Shown here in pieces: positions 62,901-64,000 of a stretch of 64,000 nt of DNA. The DNA lies in contig OY987245.1 in the NCBI GenBank assembly GCA_963920765.1, forward strand, positions 15,702,727-15,766,726, read 5' to 3'. A program made the translations under genes and the position numbers. The notes below the pieces were generated by a model, which was given only the letters and a program-made list of their open reading frames with translations, was not told the DNA's origin and searched no databases. Positions within the stretch are counted from its first letter, which is position 1. Each line of letters begins with the position of its first letter. The DNA comes from Ulota crispa (Eukaryota > Streptophyta > Bryopsida > Orthotrichales > Orthotrichaceae).

Positions 62901-63222
62901 AATCCGACTTGTGATCCCAGGTCGCTTTGCAGCTTCAAGCTAAGGGTTTCGTTGCATAAACTGCAACAGCAATCATCGTCCTCAAACAGAATCTAGCATA
63001 CAATCGGCAGGATCGGCCAAGATGAAAAGCGAGTTGGAAAAGTGTGACAATTCAGGCCAACAATTCAAGGCAACAAGTAGGTCAAGCGAAATTGCACCTA
63101 ATGAATGAGAACTTGCGAAGGACATGAAATTCGTTGAGAATAACGTTCTTCAGCTTCACGACATTATTCGCAATATCAGTGGTAAACAAGGCTTCCGAAT
63201 CTCCCTCAACCTCGGAAGCCAT
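44957..63222 (-). CDS. Giant ASH/MSP-repeat protein (HYDIN-like architecture), 29 exons
   Basis: Exons in transcript order: 63098-63222, 62819-62960, 62180-62314, 61707-62045, 61257-61439, 60897-61028, 60602-60799, 60055-60312, 59508-59917, 59117-59332, 58413-58592, 57460-57802, 57036-57224, 56657-56773, 56341-56476, 55259-56046, 54985-55080, 54508-54594, 50645-54259, 50379-50450, 49663-50178, 48523-49444, 48069-48219, 47653-47955, 47414-47525, 46471-47216, 45889-46238, 45561-45673 and 44957-45304. The sum is 11,322 bases, exactly 3,773 codons plus stop, every phase consistent. ASH-type strands recur: 'LDFGDCYSGNGTCQLLTLRN' (about residue 325), 'LNFGDCNVGSTKASSVQIHN' (about 520), 'SIDFGAVISGQWSSSQSFVF' (about 1100) and 'VDLGRLEEVGGFISGTFVVS' (about 1930). 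A charged coiled coil lies near 1180-1220. No signal peptide or membrane helix is seen. ASH/MSP repeats occur in ciliary and centrosomal proteins (HYDIN, CFAP47/65, ASPM), so a role in sperm flagella is possible, but I do not recognise a specific orthologue. Confidence 0.8.
50645..54259 (-). other. 3.6-kb central exon of the giant ASH gene
   Basis: This exon alone encodes 1,205 residues with no interruption, among 28 neighbours of 72-922 bases. It opens with a Ser/Pro/Thr-rich linker ('SPSSIPSLSPTITPDSS'), then carries several ASH-like units ('TPTDIVFPESELSTVLIKE', 'IEVDCGNPTEREVQIAAGYT'). The acceptor (TGCACAG) and donor (TTG/GTAAGG) are both good. Confidence 0.75.
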
Positions 63223-63843
63223 CACCGCACTCACCGTTCCAGGTGCTCGTAACGGCGAGACACAGGTTAAATTTTCCTCTCACCATCCAGGTTGATCCCT
63301 AGCTCCTTCCGCCAATTCATCTGGACCTGGAAAAAAGAACATCGAATAAGTCAAACCAGCTCTCGAATCCAATCTCATTTCCTCAGCTTAGGTTTAACGA
63401 CGCCAATTCCAATAATTCGACTGGAGTTAATACGCAGGACGCCAATTCCGCTTTCCAAAGGAACAGAGCTGACAAATGCAAGCGCCGAATTGCAGCACAA
63501 TCTCAAACACCGATCTCTTCTACCCTATCCTCGACTAAATACCTCATTTTCACAAAAAAAGCTCAAACAACCTACACAGACGCTACCACAAACCACATGT
63601 CATCGCTCATACTCGATTAAAATCCTCTTCCAAAATTTCAAAAAAGACAATTAAAACCGAACATCATCAATTCTACAAATCCGAACTATCCAATCAACCA
63701 AGGCTCTCAATCCACCTCTGTCTCCCTCCGCAAAAACACTCCACCTCTATCGCGCGTCAGCCACCGAAATCCAGAAATTCACAAAACCTCCACAAATCAC
63801 AGCCATAATTCACCAGACTCAGGGTTGCGAGGCGAGGTCTCTC

Positions 63844-63889
<46 letters not shown>

Positions 63890-64000
63890 GAAGAGCGTAG
63901 AGAGCTGGTAGTAGTGCTTACAGAAAGTAGCCGTATAGCACACAACTGGAGTTGAGGAAAAGCAGAAGAGTCTACAAACAAACTGCTCAACGAGAAGAGG
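63223..64000 (-). other. 5' flank and probable leader of the giant ASH gene
   Basis: No coding exon is supported. An upstream ATG near 63320 opens a 17-codon frame ('MNWRKELGINLDGERKI', then stop) and sits between a possible acceptor (TTTTTTCCAG) and donor (GATG/GTGAGA), so the leader may be spliced. The A40 tract lies within this region. Confidence 0.45.
63848..63887 (+). repeat. Homopolymer run of 40 A
   Basis: An uninterrupted A40 (T40 on the gene strand) about 630 bp upstream of the giant gene's ATG. No target duplication or retrosequence body is recognised beside it. Confidence 0.95.

Noticed and set aside
63848-63887. A40 run as the tail of a retroposed gene or SINE
   Set aside because: No retrosequence body or flanking duplication can be recognised on either side.

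Overview
The window is nuclear DNA of a streptophyte, most likely a land plant whose sperm still swim (bryophyte, lycophyte, fern or similar). Supporting signs are GT-AG intron-rich genes, an arabinogalactan peptide of the plant type, a plant-type cytosolic seryl-tRNA synthetase, and a TTTAGGG-type telo-box upstream of that synthetase. A filamin/REJ-type surface protein and a giant ASH-repeat protein are the kinds of gene not expected in flowering plants. The species is not identified. All exon models were made by hand from splice signals and reading-frame continuity.

Layout. (1) From the left edge to 20,326 (+): the 3' part of a very large secreted or surface protein gene, 11 exons and about 3,880 residues in the window. 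It has filamin-type Ig repeats, then an REJ/PKD-like region, and ends in a GPI-type hydrophobic tail. One apparent 1-base frameshift interrupts it near 15,193. (2) 20,327 to 29,900: a gene-free, AT-rich region carrying several transposon relics. (3) 30,231-30,425 (+): a 64-residue arabinogalactan peptide gene with a long CT-rich leader. (4) About 31,600 to 37,171: gene-free, with a dense cluster of MITE-like elements. (5) 37,172-41,240 (-): cytosolic seryl-tRNA synthetase, 7 exons, 483 residues. (6) 41,432 to 44,956: gene-free, with more MITEs. (7) 44,957-63,222 (-): a giant gene of 29 exons encoding a 3,773-residue protein with ASH/MSP-type (HYDIN-like) beta-sandwich repeats. All of its splice phases agree.

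The most striking repeat signal is a set of at least eleven elements bounded by TTAA and starting CCCCTAAAGGACC or a close variant, with inverted ends. TTAA target sites plus CCC termini are the hallmark of piggyBac-type transposons. There is a 0.92-0.96 kb family (five copies) and several short families of about 70-350 bp, in introns and between genes. No transposase is visible. A textbook hAT-type MITE with 8-bp target duplications abuts one of them, and two Harbinger-like MITEs with 3-bp duplications are also present.

The four genes do not form an operon-like unit. The link between the surface protein and the ASH protein (both possibly needed by flagellated gametes) is inference from family knowledge only. 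The synthetase and the arabinogalactan peptide are ordinary plant genes.
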